Origin: Paenibacillus physcomitrellae
GTDB lineage: Bacteria; Bacillota; Bacilli; Paenibacillales; Paenibacillaceae
Direction: 5' to 3'
NCBI RefSeq assembly: GCF_002240225.1
Contig: NZ_CP022584.1
Location: 3,146,594-3,210,593 of the forward strand
DNA: 64,000 nucleotides
Shown piece by piece: positions 9,690-19,555 of the stretch. The notes beneath the pieces were generated by a model. The model saw only the letters and a program-made list of their open reading frames with translations, was not told the origin of the DNA and made no database searches. Numbering within the stretch: position 1 is the first letter of the stretch; every line of letters begins with the position of its first letter. Both the position numbers and the translations under genes were made by a program.

Positions 9690-10685
9690 ATGTCGGAAAC
9701 CTTTAGAGCTTTGCTTGTAGAAAATGAAGATACCTTTAAGGTTGGCGTAAAAAAAGTCTCCCTGGCCGATCTGCCAGAGGGTGACGTTCTGATTAAGGTC
9801 GCTTATTCCAGCGTCAATTACAAGGACGGACTTGCCAGTATTCCAAACGGTAAAATTGTCAAAACGTACCCGTTTATTCCGGGCATTGACCTGTCCGGCT
9901 ACGTTGTATCCTCCAGCAATGAACGTTTTAAACCCGGACAGCCGGTCATCGCCACCAGCTACGGCATCGGCGTTTCGCATTTCGGCGGTTTCAGCGAATT
10001 TGCGCGGATTCCGGGTGAATGGGTGATTCCGCTGCCGGATGGCATCGATTTGAAAGAGGCGATGATTTACGGGACGGCTGGTTTTACGGCGGCCTTGTCG
10101 ATTCAGCGGCTGGAGGAGAACGGGATGGCTCCAGGACTCGGCAAAGTGCTGGTGACAGGCGCTACCGGCGGGGTTGGCGCATCGGCTGTGGCGATGTTGT
10201 CCGTTAAAGGCTACGAAGTGGTCGCCAGCACGGGTAAATCTTCGGAAGTGGAATATCTGAAAGCGCTGGGCGCCTCCGAAATCATTCCCCGGATTGAGGA
10301 AGAAGGAGACCAACCGAAGCCGCTGAACAAACAGTTGTGGCAGGCGGCCATTGATCCGGTCGGCGGCCAAACACTGGCCTCGATTCTAAGCCGCATCGCT
10401 TACCGAGGTTCCGTAGCGGTGAGCGGACTGACCGGCGGCACGGGAGTGCCGACAACAGTGATGCCGTTTATTTTACGAGGCGTTAACCTGCTGGGGATCG
10501 ATTCCGTATTCTGTCCGTACGACCTTCGTGTGAAGGTATGGGAACGGATGGGCCGGGATTTGAAGCCGGCTGACATGGAGCCGCTGATCAGCAGTGAAAT
10601 TGCACTGGAGAGCCTGCCGCAGGCGCTGGACGATATTTTGAAGTCACGGACGCGGGGGCGTGTTCTGGTGAATATGGAAGCATGA
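9690..10685 (+). CDS. YhdH/YhfP-family quinone oxidoreductase (acrylyl-CoA reductase-like)
   Basis: A medium-chain dehydrogenase/reductase of 331 residues. It has the family core SSVNYKDGLA, PFIPGIDLSG, the NADPH motif VLVTGATGGVGASAV and VALSGLTGG-like SVAVSGLTGGTG, and LLGIDSVFCP near the end. This subfamily (B. subtilis YhfP, E. coli AcuI) reduces acryloyl-CoA or quinones with NADPH, without zinc. ATG 9690 has GGAGGG 7 nt upstream; an in-frame ATG at 9675 lies before that ribosome site. Single-gene unit followed by a low-complexity tract and a terminator. Confidence 0.9.
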   Translation: MSETFRALLVENEDTFKVGVKKVSLADLPEGDVLIKVAYSSVNYKDGLASIPNGKIVKTYPFIPGIDLSGYVVSSSNERFKPGQPVIATSYGIGVSHFGGFSEFARIPGEWVIPLPDGIDLKEAMIYGTAGFTAALSIQRLEENGMAPGLGKVLVTGATGGVGASAVAMLSVKGYEVVASTGKSSEVEYLKALGASEIIPRIEEEGDQPKPLNKQLWQAAIDPVGGQTLASILSRIAYRGSVAVSGLTGGTGVPTTVMPFILRGVNLLGIDSVFCPYDLRVKVWERMGRDLKPADMEPLISSEIALESLPQALDDILKSRTRGRVLVNMEA

Positions 10686-11085
10686 AGAAGCTAGATGGAC
10701 TGGATGGACATGTAAGGAACCAACAAAGAACCAGCAAAGAACCAACAAGAAATAACACGAGGTAAAAACAGGGAAGAAAGCAGGTAAGACAAGGGACAAA
10801 CAAGCTACTAACAAGCTACAAACAAGAAATGGAATGACAGCTAAAGACCTGCCTGGTGCGTGTGGACGCACTGGGGGGTCTTTTTTTTTCGGGAGTTTGT
10901 GATAGAGAAGGTAGAAATCCCCTCCTCCGCGGGCATACTGGTTACCACCGGGGCTGGCAGCCAGGTTCCCGGATAAACGGCTGGGTCTCGTCTCGGCTAT
11001 GACAAACGGATTGAAGGGCTACAAACAGCTCAAGTTCTAATGCCAATCTTCTATTCAGTTGTTTCGCTTAAGGAGGAGTAAGGAA
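10686..11085 (+). other. Intergenic region with A-rich repeat tract and terminator
   Basis: 10715-10830 contains many short overlapping direct repeats of the type aaccaacaaag / acaagctac, giving an A/C-rich purine tract. A terminator follows at 10843. The remaining 190 bp up to the next gene show no gene or recognisable RNA. Confidence 0.5.
10843..10889 (+). terminator. Terminator after the oxidoreductase
   Basis: Stem-loop with outer arms aaagacc/ggtcttt and an inner imperfect arm, ending in nine T. Confidence 0.85.
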
Positions 11086-11934
11086 ATGAAATGGGTTTAT
11101 CGGATATTGCTGGGGATGGCGGCGACCATTCTGATATGCGGTTTGACCGTGCTGACCACGGGACTTGTTGTTAATGGTTATGTCCAGTCGCTGCTGAGCA
11201 GCATGAACATCAAATGGGAAGGCCAGCCCTCCGGGTTGGGCAGCGTGCTCAAGCTGGGCTGGAACGGCCCGTCTTCCGGCAGCTCCTCGGAAGAGCAGGA
11301 GCCGGATAGTCTGGCTGCTTTCGGACTGCCGGGCGGCGGCGATGGCGGCGATAGCGGGGATGATGCTGACGATGCCGGCGACAAGGCCGGGAACCAGGCA
11401 TCATCTGGCACGAGCGATGTTCTGACTCCTGACAGCAGTACGAGCGGGACGACCAGCAATGAGGCGGACACAAATACAGGGGAAGAAGGGGATCTTTCTT
11501 CGGGAGACGTTCAGGGAGCGGACGGCTCTGGCAGCGGCGGGGACGGCATCGGAAGTGGAAGCACTATCAGAGACGGTAGCTCGGGCGCCAGCACAACGAA
11601 CGGAGCGGGGGCATCCGGCTCAGGCGGCTCTGCCTCCGATGACGCTCTGCCCGTGATAGGCGGCGGCATCGATTCGGACACGGAGGGGAGTCAGGGACAA
11701 GATCCGGTCGTCACGCCGGATCAGCTGTCGGCCAAGAAGGATGATATTCCGGCGGATGAGAAGGAAGAGGTCTTCTCCATGCTGATGAACAAACTGCCGG
11801 AAACCGAGATGCAGAAGATTACGACAGCGATGGAAGGCGGGCTTACGGAAACCGAGCTGCTGGAGATTCAGCAGATTCTTTCCAAATATCTGAGCAAAGA
11901 CGATTACGCGAAAATGCTCAAAATTCTCAAATAG
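11086..11934 (+). CDS. Membrane-anchored low-complexity (Gly/Ser/Asp-rich) protein, unknown
   Basis: About 282 residues. One N-terminal membrane segment (ILLGMAATILICGLTVLTTGLVV) is followed by a long Gly/Ser/Asp/Thr-rich disordered linker of about 150 residues. A charged helical C-terminal domain (EEVFSMLMNKLPETEMQKI ... LLEIQQILSKYLSKDDYAKMLKIL) closes the protein. ATG 11086 is chosen because GGAGGAG lies 10 nt upstream; an earlier frame from 11059 lacks a site. It precedes the M23 endopeptidase and the WalRK operon, which suggests a cell-envelope role. No family was recognised. Confidence 0.75.
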   Translation: MKWVYRILLGMAATILICGLTVLTTGLVVNGYVQSLLSSMNIKWEGQPSGLGSVLKLGWNGPSSGSSSEEQEPDSLAAFGLPGGGDGGDSGDDADDAGDKAGNQASSGTSDVLTPDSSTSGTTSNEADTNTGEEGDLSSGDVQGADGSGSGGDGIGSGSTIRDGSSGASTTNGAGASGSGGSASDDALPVIGGGIDSDTEGSQGQDPVVTPDQLSAKKDDIPADEKEEVFSMLMNKLPETEMQKITTAMEGGLTETELLEIQQILSKYLSKDDYAKMLKILK

Positions 11935-12031
11935 AGCAGGCATGTTCACCAAAAATTCAAAAGGTCTGTGCTTGAGGGTGAGGATTCGAATGGAATAGTT
12001 AATTTTTTGAAAAAAAGAGCAAGGCAAGCTG

Positions 12032-12057
12032 AAACCCGCGGAAATCGCGGGTTTTTC
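12032..12057 (+). terminator. Terminator upstream of the M23 gene
   Basis: Perfect stem aaacccgcg/cgcgggttt with loop gaaat, then a T-rich end. Confidence 0.85.
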
Positions 12058-12206
12058 GCATTTGTGAACAAAGTTGAAATTGTTCCCGGGGCTATGTTAA
12101 AGTTAGCATAGTGTAAAAAAGGTTAAAATTTTGAAACTTTTTTTTGTCGAATGTAACGGGTTAAAACCAGGTTTGACAGCAGGTTTCAGGGGTGAAGGAG
12201 TGCAAG

Positions 12207-13754
12207 ATGAACGATTTGAATCAGGAACAAGTTCAAAAGGACCAAGCCCAGCCTGGGTTAATGAAATTTTTGAAATCCAGAAAAGTGATCCTTAGCGCAG
12301 GAACCGTCCTGCTGGCTGGCGGCATCTTCCTTGCCGGTCATCAATATGTCGAAGCAAACAAAGTCCCTTATTATCATGTCTATTATAATGGCCAGGAAAT
12401 TGGCGGCATCAAGAATACGTCCCAGCTGGAGCAGGCTTACAAGGAGAGGCAGGCCGAGCTGGACAAGCAGTATCCGGACGCGAACATCGTCCTGCGGACG
12501 GATAGCGTAACCACCGAGCTGCAGAAGGAATATAAAGCGGATGTGGACAGCAAGGCGACTCTGGACAAGCTGGAAGAGCTGCTTCCTTACCACGCGGAAG
12601 GCGTCGAGATCAAGATCGGCGGGGAAACAGTGGCCGTAGTGAAGGATGAGGCAGCGGCTGCGGAGGTACTTAATGAAGTATCAAGCAAATACGTCCCCGG
12701 TTCGGCACCAGTGTCGACGGATTCTATTAAGCTGACCCGTCTATCGGCCAGCGACTCGGCCGTTCCAACACCTTTGGCCAAGACGAAGAAGACAGCGGCT
12801 AAGACCACCTCTTCTTCCTCCGTTCCGCAGGTGGAGTCGGTCAAGTTTGTTGAAAAGATTGAGGCGGAGCCTTTTGCCGGCAGTGCGGATCAGGTTTTGT
12901 CCGTCGAAGAGGCCGCCAAGCGGCTGCTGCAGGACAAAGAGGAGTCCGTTACCTATAAGGTGAAAGAAGGAGACACGATCTCCGAAATTGCCAAACGGAT
13001 GGGCACCACGCAGAAAGAGATTTTTCAGCTGAATCCGGGTCTGTCCGAGCTCAAAGTGCAAATCGGCCAGGAGCTGAACATTAAGAAGGCGAGCCATACG
13101 TTGACGGTTCAGTCCGTTGAACGCACTTATGAATCGGTTGTGACCGAGCCGCCGGTAGAGACCCGCACGAATTCGAAGCTGGCTGAAGGCAAGACGGTTA
13201 TTGCTTCTCCGGGCGCGCATGGCAGCAAGATCATGAACTATGAGGTCGTTAAAGAGAACGGAAAGGTTGTCAGCAAGCAGTTCATCGGTCAAACCGTGAC
13301 CAAGGCTACCTCGCCGAAGATTATCGTCAAAGGCACCATGAAGATTGTCAAAGCTTCAGCCAAGAAAACATCGGCGTCTTCGTCCTCCTCTATGTTCGCT
13401 TGGCCGATTTCTTCGCCGACGATCACAAGTCCTTTCGGCACCCGCTGGGGAGAGATGCATAAAGGCACAGACATGATCTCCTCCAACTATACGATTCATG
13501 CAGCGGCGGACGGCAAGGTTACTTTTACCGGGGTCAAGACGGGTTACGGCAACTGCATCGTGATCAAACATGCGAACGGCTATGAAACCTTGTACGGACA
13601 CCTCAGCAAAATCAGCGTCAGCACCGGAGATAATGTGAGCCAGGGTGACAAAATCGGCATCATGGGCAGCACTGGGCATTCTACCGGCATTCACCTCCAT
13701 TTCGAGATTCATAAAAACGGAGAACTTCAGAATCCGACGAAATATTTGAACTGA
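12207..13754 (+). CDS. M23-family peptidoglycan endopeptidase with LysM and G5 domains
   Basis: A 515-aa secreted or membrane-anchored cell-wall hydrolase. A signal-anchor helix lies near residues 25-45. A LysM domain (YKVKEGDTISEIAKRMGTT) follows near 250-295, then a G5 domain (about 300-385) and a C-terminal M23 LytM domain with the zinc ligands in HKGTDM, YGHLS and HLHFEIH. These enzymes cut peptide cross-bridges in peptidoglycan. ATG 12207 has GAAGGAG 6 nt upstream; an in-frame GTG at 12192 overlaps that site. It lies just before walR, whose product classically controls such hydrolases, but no correctly spaced WalR box was found. Confidence 0.93.
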   Translation: MNDLNQEQVQKDQAQPGLMKFLKSRKVILSAGTVLLAGGIFLAGHQYVEANKVPYYHVYYNGQEIGGIKNTSQLEQAYKERQAELDKQYPDANIVLRTDSVTTELQKEYKADVDSKATLDKLEELLPYHAEGVEIKIGGETVAVVKDEAAAAEVLNEVSSKYVPGSAPVSTDSIKLTRLSASDSAVPTPLAKTKKTAAKTTSSSSVPQVESVKFVEKIEAEPFAGSADQVLSVEEAAKRLLQDKEESVTYKVKEGDTISEIAKRMGTTQKEIFQLNPGLSELKVQIGQELNIKKASHTLTVQSVERTYESVVTEPPVETRTNSKLAEGKTVIASPGAHGSKIMNYEVVKENGKVVSKQFIGQTVTKATSPKIIVKGTMKIVKASAKKTSASSSSSMFAWPISSPTITSPFGTRWGEMHKGTDMISSNYTIHAAADGKVTFTGVKTGYGNCIVIKHANGYETLYGHLSKISVSTGDNVSQGDKIGIMGSTGHSTGIHLHFEIHKNGELQNPTKYLN

Positions 13755-13786
13755 TCTTCCTATTTTCTATAGCAGACAAGAACCGG

Positions 13787-13814
13787 AACCATCCGCCTCG
13801 GCGGGTGGTTTTTT
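13787..13814 (+). terminator. Terminator after the M23 gene
   Basis: Stem aaccatccgc/gcgggtggtt, loop of four, T-run. Confidence 0.85.
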
Positions 13815-13881
13815 CCGTTAGGGCCGGGGATAGAGAATGCCCAGCTTTTTTTAAGCAATTTAGGAGCAGCCCATCCAGTTA

Positions 13882-13890
13882 TGTTAAAAT
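13882..13890 (+). promoter_or_regulatory. Extended -10 promoter of the wal operon
   Basis: TG-t-TAAAAT at 13882-13890 is an extended -10 element. No good -35 is present, which is tolerated with an extended -10. The leader to walR would be about 40 nt. Confidence 0.5.
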
Positions 13891-13934
13891 AGAGCCAGAA
13901 TAAGAAAGTTTGTTAGGCGGGTGAATCTATTCAT

Positions 13935-14654
13935 ATGCAGGGGAAAATCCTGGTCGTAGACGACGAACAGCCGATTGCAGATATTTTGAAGTTTAATTTG
14001 GAAAAAGAGGGCTACGAGGTCATTTTGGCCTTCGACGGTATTGAAGCTGTAGAGCTCGCTTTCTCGGAGCGCCCTGACCTGATTCTGCTCGACCTGATGC
14101 TGCCCGGCAAGGACGGGATGGACGTATGCCGCGAGGTACGCGCCCGGCTGGAGACGCCGATCATCATGCTGACCGCCAAAGACGGCGAGATCGACAAGGT
14201 GCTTGGCCTCGAGCTGGGAGCGGACGATTACGTCACCAAGCCGTTCAGCGCCCGGGAGCTGCTGGCCCGCGTGAAGGCACAGATGCGCCGCCAGGCGAAA
14301 GCCCAGGTGACGGAGGAAGAAACGCCGGCTGCCCCGCAGGGCATCCACCTGTATGATCTGTTTATCGATACGGATATGTATACGGTGTATAAGAACGGCG
14401 AACCGCTGGACTTGACGCATCGTGAGTATGAGCTGCTTTATTATATGGCCCGCAACGCCGGGAAAGTGATGACGCGCGAGCATCTGCTCCAGGCGGTGTG
14501 GGGATTTGAATATTTTGGCGACGTCCGGACGGTGGACGTGACGATCCGCAGGCTGCGGGAGAAGATCGAAAGCGATCCGGGCAAACCGGAGGTCATCTTG
14601 ACCCGCCGGGGGCTGGGTTATTTGATCCGAAGTACAAAGAATGGCGGTTTCTAG
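13935..14654 (+). CDS. walR: Response regulator WalR
   Basis: OmpR/PhoB-type regulator of 239 residues that controls cell-wall turnover genes. The receiver domain shows the acidic pocket DDE (9-11), phospho-acceptor Asp53 in [11 protein letters not shown], Thr80 and Lys102 (TKPF). The C-terminal winged helix contains [26 protein letters not shown] and [13 protein letters not shown]. It is the first gene of the conserved walRKHIJ operon, overlapping the walK region by one base or less. This is essential in most low-GC Gram-positives. Confidence 0.97.
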   Translation: MQGKILVVDDEQPIADILKFNLEKEGYEVILAFDGIEAVELAFSERPDLILLDLMLPGKDGMDVCREVRARLETPIIMLTAKDGEIDKVLGLELGADDYVTKPFSARELLARVKAQMRRQAKAQVTEEETPAAPQGIHLYDLFIDTDMYTVYKNGEPLDLTHREYELLYYMARNAGKVMTREHLLQAVWGFEYFGDVRTVDVTIRRLREKIESDPGKPEVILTRRGLGYLIRSTKNGGF

Positions 14655-14655
14655 C

Positions 14656-16485
14656 ATGAAGCTGCCTTCTTTCGTCCGCACGATTCAGGCGCGCCTGATC
14701 ATGATTTACGTGCTGCTGATTCTGATTGCCATGCAGCTGATCGGCGTCTATTTCGTCAGTGCGATGAAGAATTCGCTGATCAGCAATTTTACGAAGGATC
14801 TGGAATCCAGAGCTGAGCTGCTGTCGGTGCTGGTGGCCCAGAATTTGGGCGGGACAACGGCCGGAACGGGAGCTGCTGACGAGTCTTTAGACAACCTGCG
14901 GGTGCTGGCCAACAACCTATTCAACATCAACGGGGCGGAGATTCAGGTGCTGGACGCAAGCGGCAAGGTGCTGACAACGTCCAAACCGGCCCATGCCGAT
15001 TATGTCGGGCGCAAGAACACGCAAACCGTGGTCAGCCGCGCCTTGCAGGGGATCAGCGATAACGAGGAATACATTATTGACGATGACGATATCCGGAAAA
15101 AGGTCGTCGCCAAGCCGGTCGTCAGCGGCGGCAAAATCGTCGGCGCTGTCTACATCGCCGCTTCGCTGAGCGATTTGTACAGCACGATGGAGCGGATTAA
15201 CAGCATTTTTATATCCGGTTTATTGATTGCGCTTGTGCTGACCGCCATTCTTGGCGTTATTCTGGCGCATACGATCACATCGCCGATCAAGGAGCTGACG
15301 AAGCGGGCGACCGCCGTGGCGGAAGGCGACTTCAATCAGGTCATGCCTGTGCTGGGCAGCGACGAGATTGGTCAGCTGAGCCATGCGTTCAACTATATGA
15401 CGAGCCGGCTGCGCGATGCGCTGGCCCAGAATGAGGAAGAGAAGGAGAAGCTCGCCTCCATTCTGACGAATATGAGCGATGGCGTAATCGCTACCGATGA
15501 AGCCGGAAAAATCATCCTGATGAACCGCCGCGCAGCCGCCATGCTCCAGCTGGAGCATGACGAGAACGGCCGGGACATCGCGGATGTGCTGCAGCTGCCT
15601 TCGGCGCAGCAGGAGGATCTGCTGCAGGGCACGCTGCCGCCGGCCCTGCTGGAGACGGGTGGAACGCCGGACGAGCCTTCGCTGGTCCGCGTGACGTTTA
15701 CGCCGATCCACCGCCGGGGATTAGGCATCATCGGCACGATCGCCGTGCTCCAGGACGTGACGGAGCAGGAGAAGCTGGACACGGCCCGGCGCGAGTTCGT
15801 GGCCAACGTGTCGCATGAGCTGCGCACGCCGCTGACGACGATCAAGAGCTATACGGAAGCGCTGGAGGATGGGGCTCTGGAGCATCCGGAGCTCGGTCCG
15901 CGTTTCGTGCATGTCATCCAGAACGAGACGGAGCGGATGATCCGGCTGGTTACAGATCTGCTGCATCTGTCCAGGCTGGACTCGAAGGAGGCCTCGCTGC
16001 GCAAGCAGCAGACCGACTTGAGGGAGATGCTGGAGGACGTGGAGGACCGTTTTGCTTTCCAGATGAAGCAGAAGGGTATCACCTCGCATATTCAGCTGGA
16101 AGATGAGATCGATCCGGTCTGGATGGACCGCGACCAAATTGATCAGGTGCTGGACAATCTCGTCTCCAATGCGATGAAATATACACCGGAAGGCGGGGCC
16201 ATCACCATTGGAGCCGCCGAGACCTCAGACGGCATGGTCGAAATTTCCGTCCAGGACAACGGAATCGGCATTCCGAAGAAGGATTTAAGCCGGATCTTCG
16301 AGCGCTTTTACCGGGTGGATAAAGCAAGGTCGCGCAATATGGGCGGCACCGGTCTCGGTCTGTCGATTGCCCGGGAAATCGTAATGGCTCACGGAGGCAA
16401 GATTGAGCTGTATTCCGAGCTCACCAAAGGCACAAAGGTGACCTTTACGCTGCCTACCCGGCCTGAAGGGGGCGAACAGGCATGA
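14656..16485 (+). CDS. walK: Sensor histidine kinase WalK
   Basis: About 609 residues. TM1 (LIMIYVLLILIAMQLIGVYFV), an extracellular Cache-like loop of about 150 residues, and TM2 (IFISGLLIALVLTAILGVI) come first. HAMP, a PAS domain (EEKEKLASILTNMSDGVIATD), HisKA with phospho-His387 in VSHELRTPLTTIKSY, and HATPase_c with N box NLVSNAMKYTPEGG, DNGIGIP and GTGLGLS follow. ATG 14656 fits the family N-terminus; an alternative ATG at 14641 overlaps walR. The partner is WalR; WalH and WalI downstream are its known negative partners. Confidence 0.96.
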   Translation: MKLPSFVRTIQARLIMIYVLLILIAMQLIGVYFVSAMKNSLISNFTKDLESRAELLSVLVAQNLGGTTAGTGAADESLDNLRVLANNLFNINGAEIQVLDASGKVLTTSKPAHADYVGRKNTQTVVSRALQGISDNEEYIIDDDDIRKKVVAKPVVSGGKIVGAVYIAASLSDLYSTMERINSIFISGLLIALVLTAILGVILAHTITSPIKELTKRATAVAEGDFNQVMPVLGSDEIGQLSHAFNYMTSRLRDALAQNEEEKEKLASILTNMSDGVIATDEAGKIILMNRRAAAMLQLEHDENGRDIADVLQLPSAQQEDLLQGTLPPALLETGGTPDEPSLVRVTFTPIHRRGLGIIGTIAVLQDVTEQEKLDTARREFVANVSHELRTPLTTIKSYTEALEDGALEHPELGPRFVHVIQNETERMIRLVTDLLHLSRLDSKEASLRKQQTDLREMLEDVEDRFAFQMKQKGITSHIQLEDEIDPVWMDRDQIDQVLDNLVSNAMKYTPEGGAITIGAAETSDGMVEISVQDNGIGIPKKDLSRIFERFYRVDKARSRNMGGTGLGLSIAREIVMAHGGKIELYSELTKGTKVTFTLPTRPEGGEQA

Positions 16486-17756
16486 AGGAGACGCTGAAAT
16501 CGGCTGCGCTTGCGCTTCTGATCGCGGCCAGTCTGGTGCAGAGCTATTTTCTTATTTACAGGCTGCCGGGTACGAATCCGGTCGTGAAGACGGAGAATGA
16601 CTATGTGGCTACGGAGAATATGGGAGCTGCGATGGAAGCTTCCAGCATGATTTTTCCGAAACAGCTGGTCGTGCATCTGGGCGACAATAAACACACGGTT
16701 TTTTATCCGGATTCGACGTTCTATAATTTGATCTTCTCCCGCCTGCAGGGACGGCAGTTCGACGGGTTCCAGCGCGATGTGGCGCAAAGCAGGGACTGGG
16801 CGAAGATCCGCAGTGAAGATGAAGGCATCGAGCTGGAGTTCGGGACGGGCATCCCGGTGCCGCTGTTGCAAAAGATTATGCAGATCGCCCCGGATCCGCT
16901 CTTTGAGAGCGAAAGCATTGACCGGATCTTTCTGTACAGCTCCAAGAACGAGGACAAGGTGCATGTCTTCTTCTTCAGCGTACAAGGAGATGTTGTTTAT
17001 GAGGCGGCCAAAGCCGATTTGACCGTACAGGATTTGAAGCAGCACGTAGATTTCGGGCGAAGCTGGATGCCTTATACACTCGTGGATAACACCTATTACG
17101 TGCCGGACAAGCCGATTGAGATGGTAGAGAGCACGCTGGAGACGGGCCAGTATACGCTGGAACAGATGCAGCGCAGCTTCTTTGATCCGAGCATTACCCG
17201 CAATATCCGGGAGAAGGACGGATCGGAGATCTACACCGATTCCAAGCGTAGTCTGCAGGTCAAACAGAACCGGAACTGGATCAATTATACCGATCCGGCG
17301 GTTCCGGCGACCGGCGAGACCAGCCCGGACAAGAACGCGCTGTCTGCGGTTGATTTCGTCAACCAGCACGGCGGCTGGAGCGGGCGTTACCGCATGGAGC
17401 TTGGGGAAGAGACCGACGGCAAGCAAACGGTCCGCTTCCAGCAGTATTACGACAATTACCCGATCATCGACGTGCCGGATTTCCATTACGGCATCATGAA
17501 GCTGGAGATGCGCGAAGGCACGACAACGGGGTATGAACGGTCGATGCTTTATGTGAAGACGGAGAACCAGTCCAAGCGGATCGTTCAGCTCCCTTACGGC
17601 GAGGATCTGCAGGCCCGGGTTGCGGCCGCAGCGAAGAACAGCCGGATAACCGCGCTTTATCCGGGTTATCGGCCGTCTATGGGAGAAGCGGGAATAACGC
17701 TTAAGGCGGTATGGGTGCTGGAGCTTGAGGATGGTACGGTGCAGGTCTTGCAATAA
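16482..17756 (+). CDS. walH: WalRK accessory protein YycH (WalH)
   Basis: 424 residues with one N-terminal membrane helix (AALALLIAASLVQSYFLIY) and a large extracellular domain. The start overlaps the walK stop as ATGA, so translation is coupled. Family knowledge: YycH and YycI bind WalK through their membrane helices and tune its activity (negative in B. subtilis). Identification rests on operon position, topology and YycH-like segments such as YLPDNTYYVPDKPIE-type text (VDNTYYVPDKPIE). Confidence 0.9.
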   Translation: MKETLKSAALALLIAASLVQSYFLIYRLPGTNPVVKTENDYVATENMGAAMEASSMIFPKQLVVHLGDNKHTVFYPDSTFYNLIFSRLQGRQFDGFQRDVAQSRDWAKIRSEDEGIELEFGTGIPVPLLQKIMQIAPDPLFESESIDRIFLYSSKNEDKVHVFFFSVQGDVVYEAAKADLTVQDLKQHVDFGRSWMPYTLVDNTYYVPDKPIEMVESTLETGQYTLEQMQRSFFDPSITRNIREKDGSEIYTDSKRSLQVKQNRNWINYTDPAVPATGETSPDKNALSAVDFVNQHGGWSGRYRMELGEETDGKQTVRFQQYYDNYPIIDVPDFHYGIMKLEMREGTTTGYERSMLYVKTENQSKRIVQLPYGEDLQARVAAAAKNSRITALYPGYRPSMGEAGITLKAVWVLELEDGTVQVLQ

Positions 17757-17821
17757 GCGGATGAAGGCAAGGCGGCGGCAGGCTGCCTGCACAAAGCCGC
17801 AAAGCGAAGGAGGTTAAGGAT

Positions 17822-18565
17822 TTGGATTGGAGCCGGGCGAAAAATGTGCTGATCTACGCGTTTTTACTGCTGAACCTGGTGCTGGGTTATCAGCTTTGGA
17901 CCGATTTGCGCGAGCAGGCGGACGAAAGTCCGGATCTGACCTCCCTGGCTGGCAATGTGCAGAGGGCGATGGACACGAAGAACATCAAGGTGGCCGCGGC
18001 GATTCCGACGGAAACGCCGGAGCTGCCGAAGATCAATTACCGCTTTGCCGATATGGACGGCGAAAAGCCGAGGATGCTGGACAAGACGGTGTACAGCAAG
18101 CTGATTTTCTCACCGGATGAGCTCGTTACAGGGCTGAAGGACAGCATTCCCGACATTGGGAATTATCGGTATGATCCGGTGGAGGACGGCGAAGGGAAGT
18201 TTGTGATGCATCCGCTGGTCGAAGGGAAATACCCGCTGTTCCGGGTCGATCTGGTGCTGTATTACAGCGAGCAGCGGATTGTCTCCTATACGGAGCAGCG
18301 GATTGAAATCAGTTCGATCGGGGAGGAAGAAGGGCAGCGGGTGCTGTCGGCCTCCAAGGCGCTGGGCAATCTGGTTGAGAACTATTTGCCAAATGACTCG
18401 GTTGTCAAATCGATTGAGCTCGGGTATTATGGGGAATTGTTCAACTCGGATGCGCAGGTAGCTGCCCCGGCATGGCGGTTTGTGCTGGAAAGCGGAGAGG
18501 TGTTCTACGTGCAGGGGATCAGCGGTGATGTCATCAGCGCCGGGAGTGATAAAACAAAGGAGTAA
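17822..18565 (+). CDS. walI: WalRK accessory protein YycI (WalI)
   Basis: 247 residues starting with the family signature MDWSRAKNVLIYAFLLLNLVLGYQLW, a single membrane anchor followed by an extracellular domain. TTG 17822 is the start, with a strong AAGGAGG upstream. It lies 65 bp after walH and touches walJ. Known role: forms a complex with YycH and WalK at the membrane. Confidence 0.92.
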   Translation: MDWSRAKNVLIYAFLLLNLVLGYQLWTDLREQADESPDLTSLAGNVQRAMDTKNIKVAAAIPTETPELPKINYRFADMDGEKPRMLDKTVYSKLIFSPDELVTGLKDSIPDIGNYRYDPVEDGEGKFVMHPLVEGKYPLFRVDLVLYYSEQRIVSYTEQRIEISSIGEEEGQRVLSASKALGNLVENYLPNDSVVKSIELGYYGELFNSDAQVAAPAWRFVLESGEVFYVQGISGDVISAGSDKTKE

Positions 18566-18573
18566 TGGGGAAA

Positions 18574-19380
18574 ATGGGTATACGTTTTACGGTGTTGTCC
18601 AGCGGTTCAACCGGGAACGCGACGGTGATCGCTTACGAAGATATTAAACTGATGATCGATGCGGGCTTCAGCGCCCGCCGAATAGACGAGCTTCTTTCGG
18701 AACGGGAAGTGGCCGGCGGGGAATTGAACGGCATTCTGGTGACGCACGAGCATTCCGACCATATTAAAGGGCTTGGAGCAGTGGCGCGCAAATACAATTT
18801 GCCGGTCTATGCCAATGAGCTGACCTGGGCGGCGATGGAGAAGCATATCGGCGCGATTCCGGACGAGAACCGGCGCGTCTTTGGCACGGGCGAGACGAAG
18901 GATTTCGGATCGCTGCGGGTGGAATCTTTTCCGGTGTCGCATGACGCGGCGGAGCCTGTGGGCTACTGCTTCTATGACGGCAAAGAGAAGCTCAGCGTCG
19001 TGACCGACCTGGGGTATGCGAGCGACCGGGTGATGCAGGCCATCTCCGGTTCTGACGTACTGGTGCTGGAAGCGAATCATGACGTGGAGATGCTGCGGAT
19101 GGGCCGTTATCCGTGGAACATCAAACGCCGGATTCTCGGCGATATGGGGCACTTGTCCAACGAAGCGGCGGGCGAAGTGATGAGCCTGCTGATGAACGGC
19201 CGCGTGAAGCGGACGTATCTGGCTCACCTGAGCCGCGAGCACAACATGCTCGACCTGGCGAAGATGTCCGTCCGGGAAGCGATGGAGGACCGCGGCTGCT
19301 TCTTCAAGGACAGCGAGTTCAAACTCTGCGAAACGTATTACGACCGCCCTACGCCATGGGATAAGGTGGGGGATTTATAA
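18574..19380 (+). CDS. walJ: MBL-fold metallohydrolase YycJ (WalJ)
   Basis: About 268 residues. The beta-lactamase-fold metal motif is VTHEHSDHIKG (HxHxDH), with further ligands in FPVSHDA, VTDLGYA and LAHLSREH. YycJ proteins are predicted 5'-3' exonucleases with a role in mismatch repair and wall metabolism. ATG 18574 matches the family start MGIRFTVLSSGSTGN; ATG 18565 overlaps the walI stop but sits only 2 nt from AAAGGAG. Last gene of the wal cluster before htrA. Confidence 0.92.
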   Translation: MGIRFTVLSSGSTGNATVIAYEDIKLMIDAGFSARRIDELLSEREVAGGELNGILVTHEHSDHIKGLGAVARKYNLPVYANELTWAAMEKHIGAIPDENRRVFGTGETKDFGSLRVESFPVSHDAAEPVGYCFYDGKEKLSVVTDLGYASDRVMQAISGSDVLVLEANHDVEMLRMGRYPWNIKRRILGDMGHLSNEAAGEVMSLLMNGRVKRTYLAHLSREHNMLDLAKMSVREAMEDRGCFFKDSEFKLCETYYDRPTPWDKVGDL

Positions 19381-19555
19381 ACCCGTCGAGCCGAAGGGCC
19401 CGTTCCTCGACTTCTTCGCGGGTCAGGATGCCTTTCTCAATTAACAGCTCCATCATCACGCTGAGCATCAGCAGATTGTGGTAATGGCCGTCCTTCAGAT
19501 CGGCAAGCTTGGCGAGCATGTTGACTTCATTCATTGGGGAGAAAGAGGATTCCAT
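19349..19555 (-). CDS. Small conserved-looking protein, unknown (68 aa)
   Basis: ATG 19555 has AAGGAG 9 nt upstream, a convincing site. The protein has a helical core (HNLLMLSVMMELLIEKGILTREEVEERALRLDGF) resembling short helical tails found in several Firmicute proteins, but no family was recognised. The 3' end overlaps the last 32 bp of walJ on the opposite strand. Confidence 0.6.
   Translation of the reverse strand: MESSFSPMNEVNMLAKLADLKDGHYHNLLMLSVMMELLIEKGILTREEVEERALRLDGFINPPPYPMA

Noticed and set aside
12095-12117. tgttaa and tgtaaa half-sites before the M23 gene as a WalR box
   Set aside because: WalR sites need about 11 bp from half-site to half-site. Here the spacing is 17, so the arrangement does not fit.
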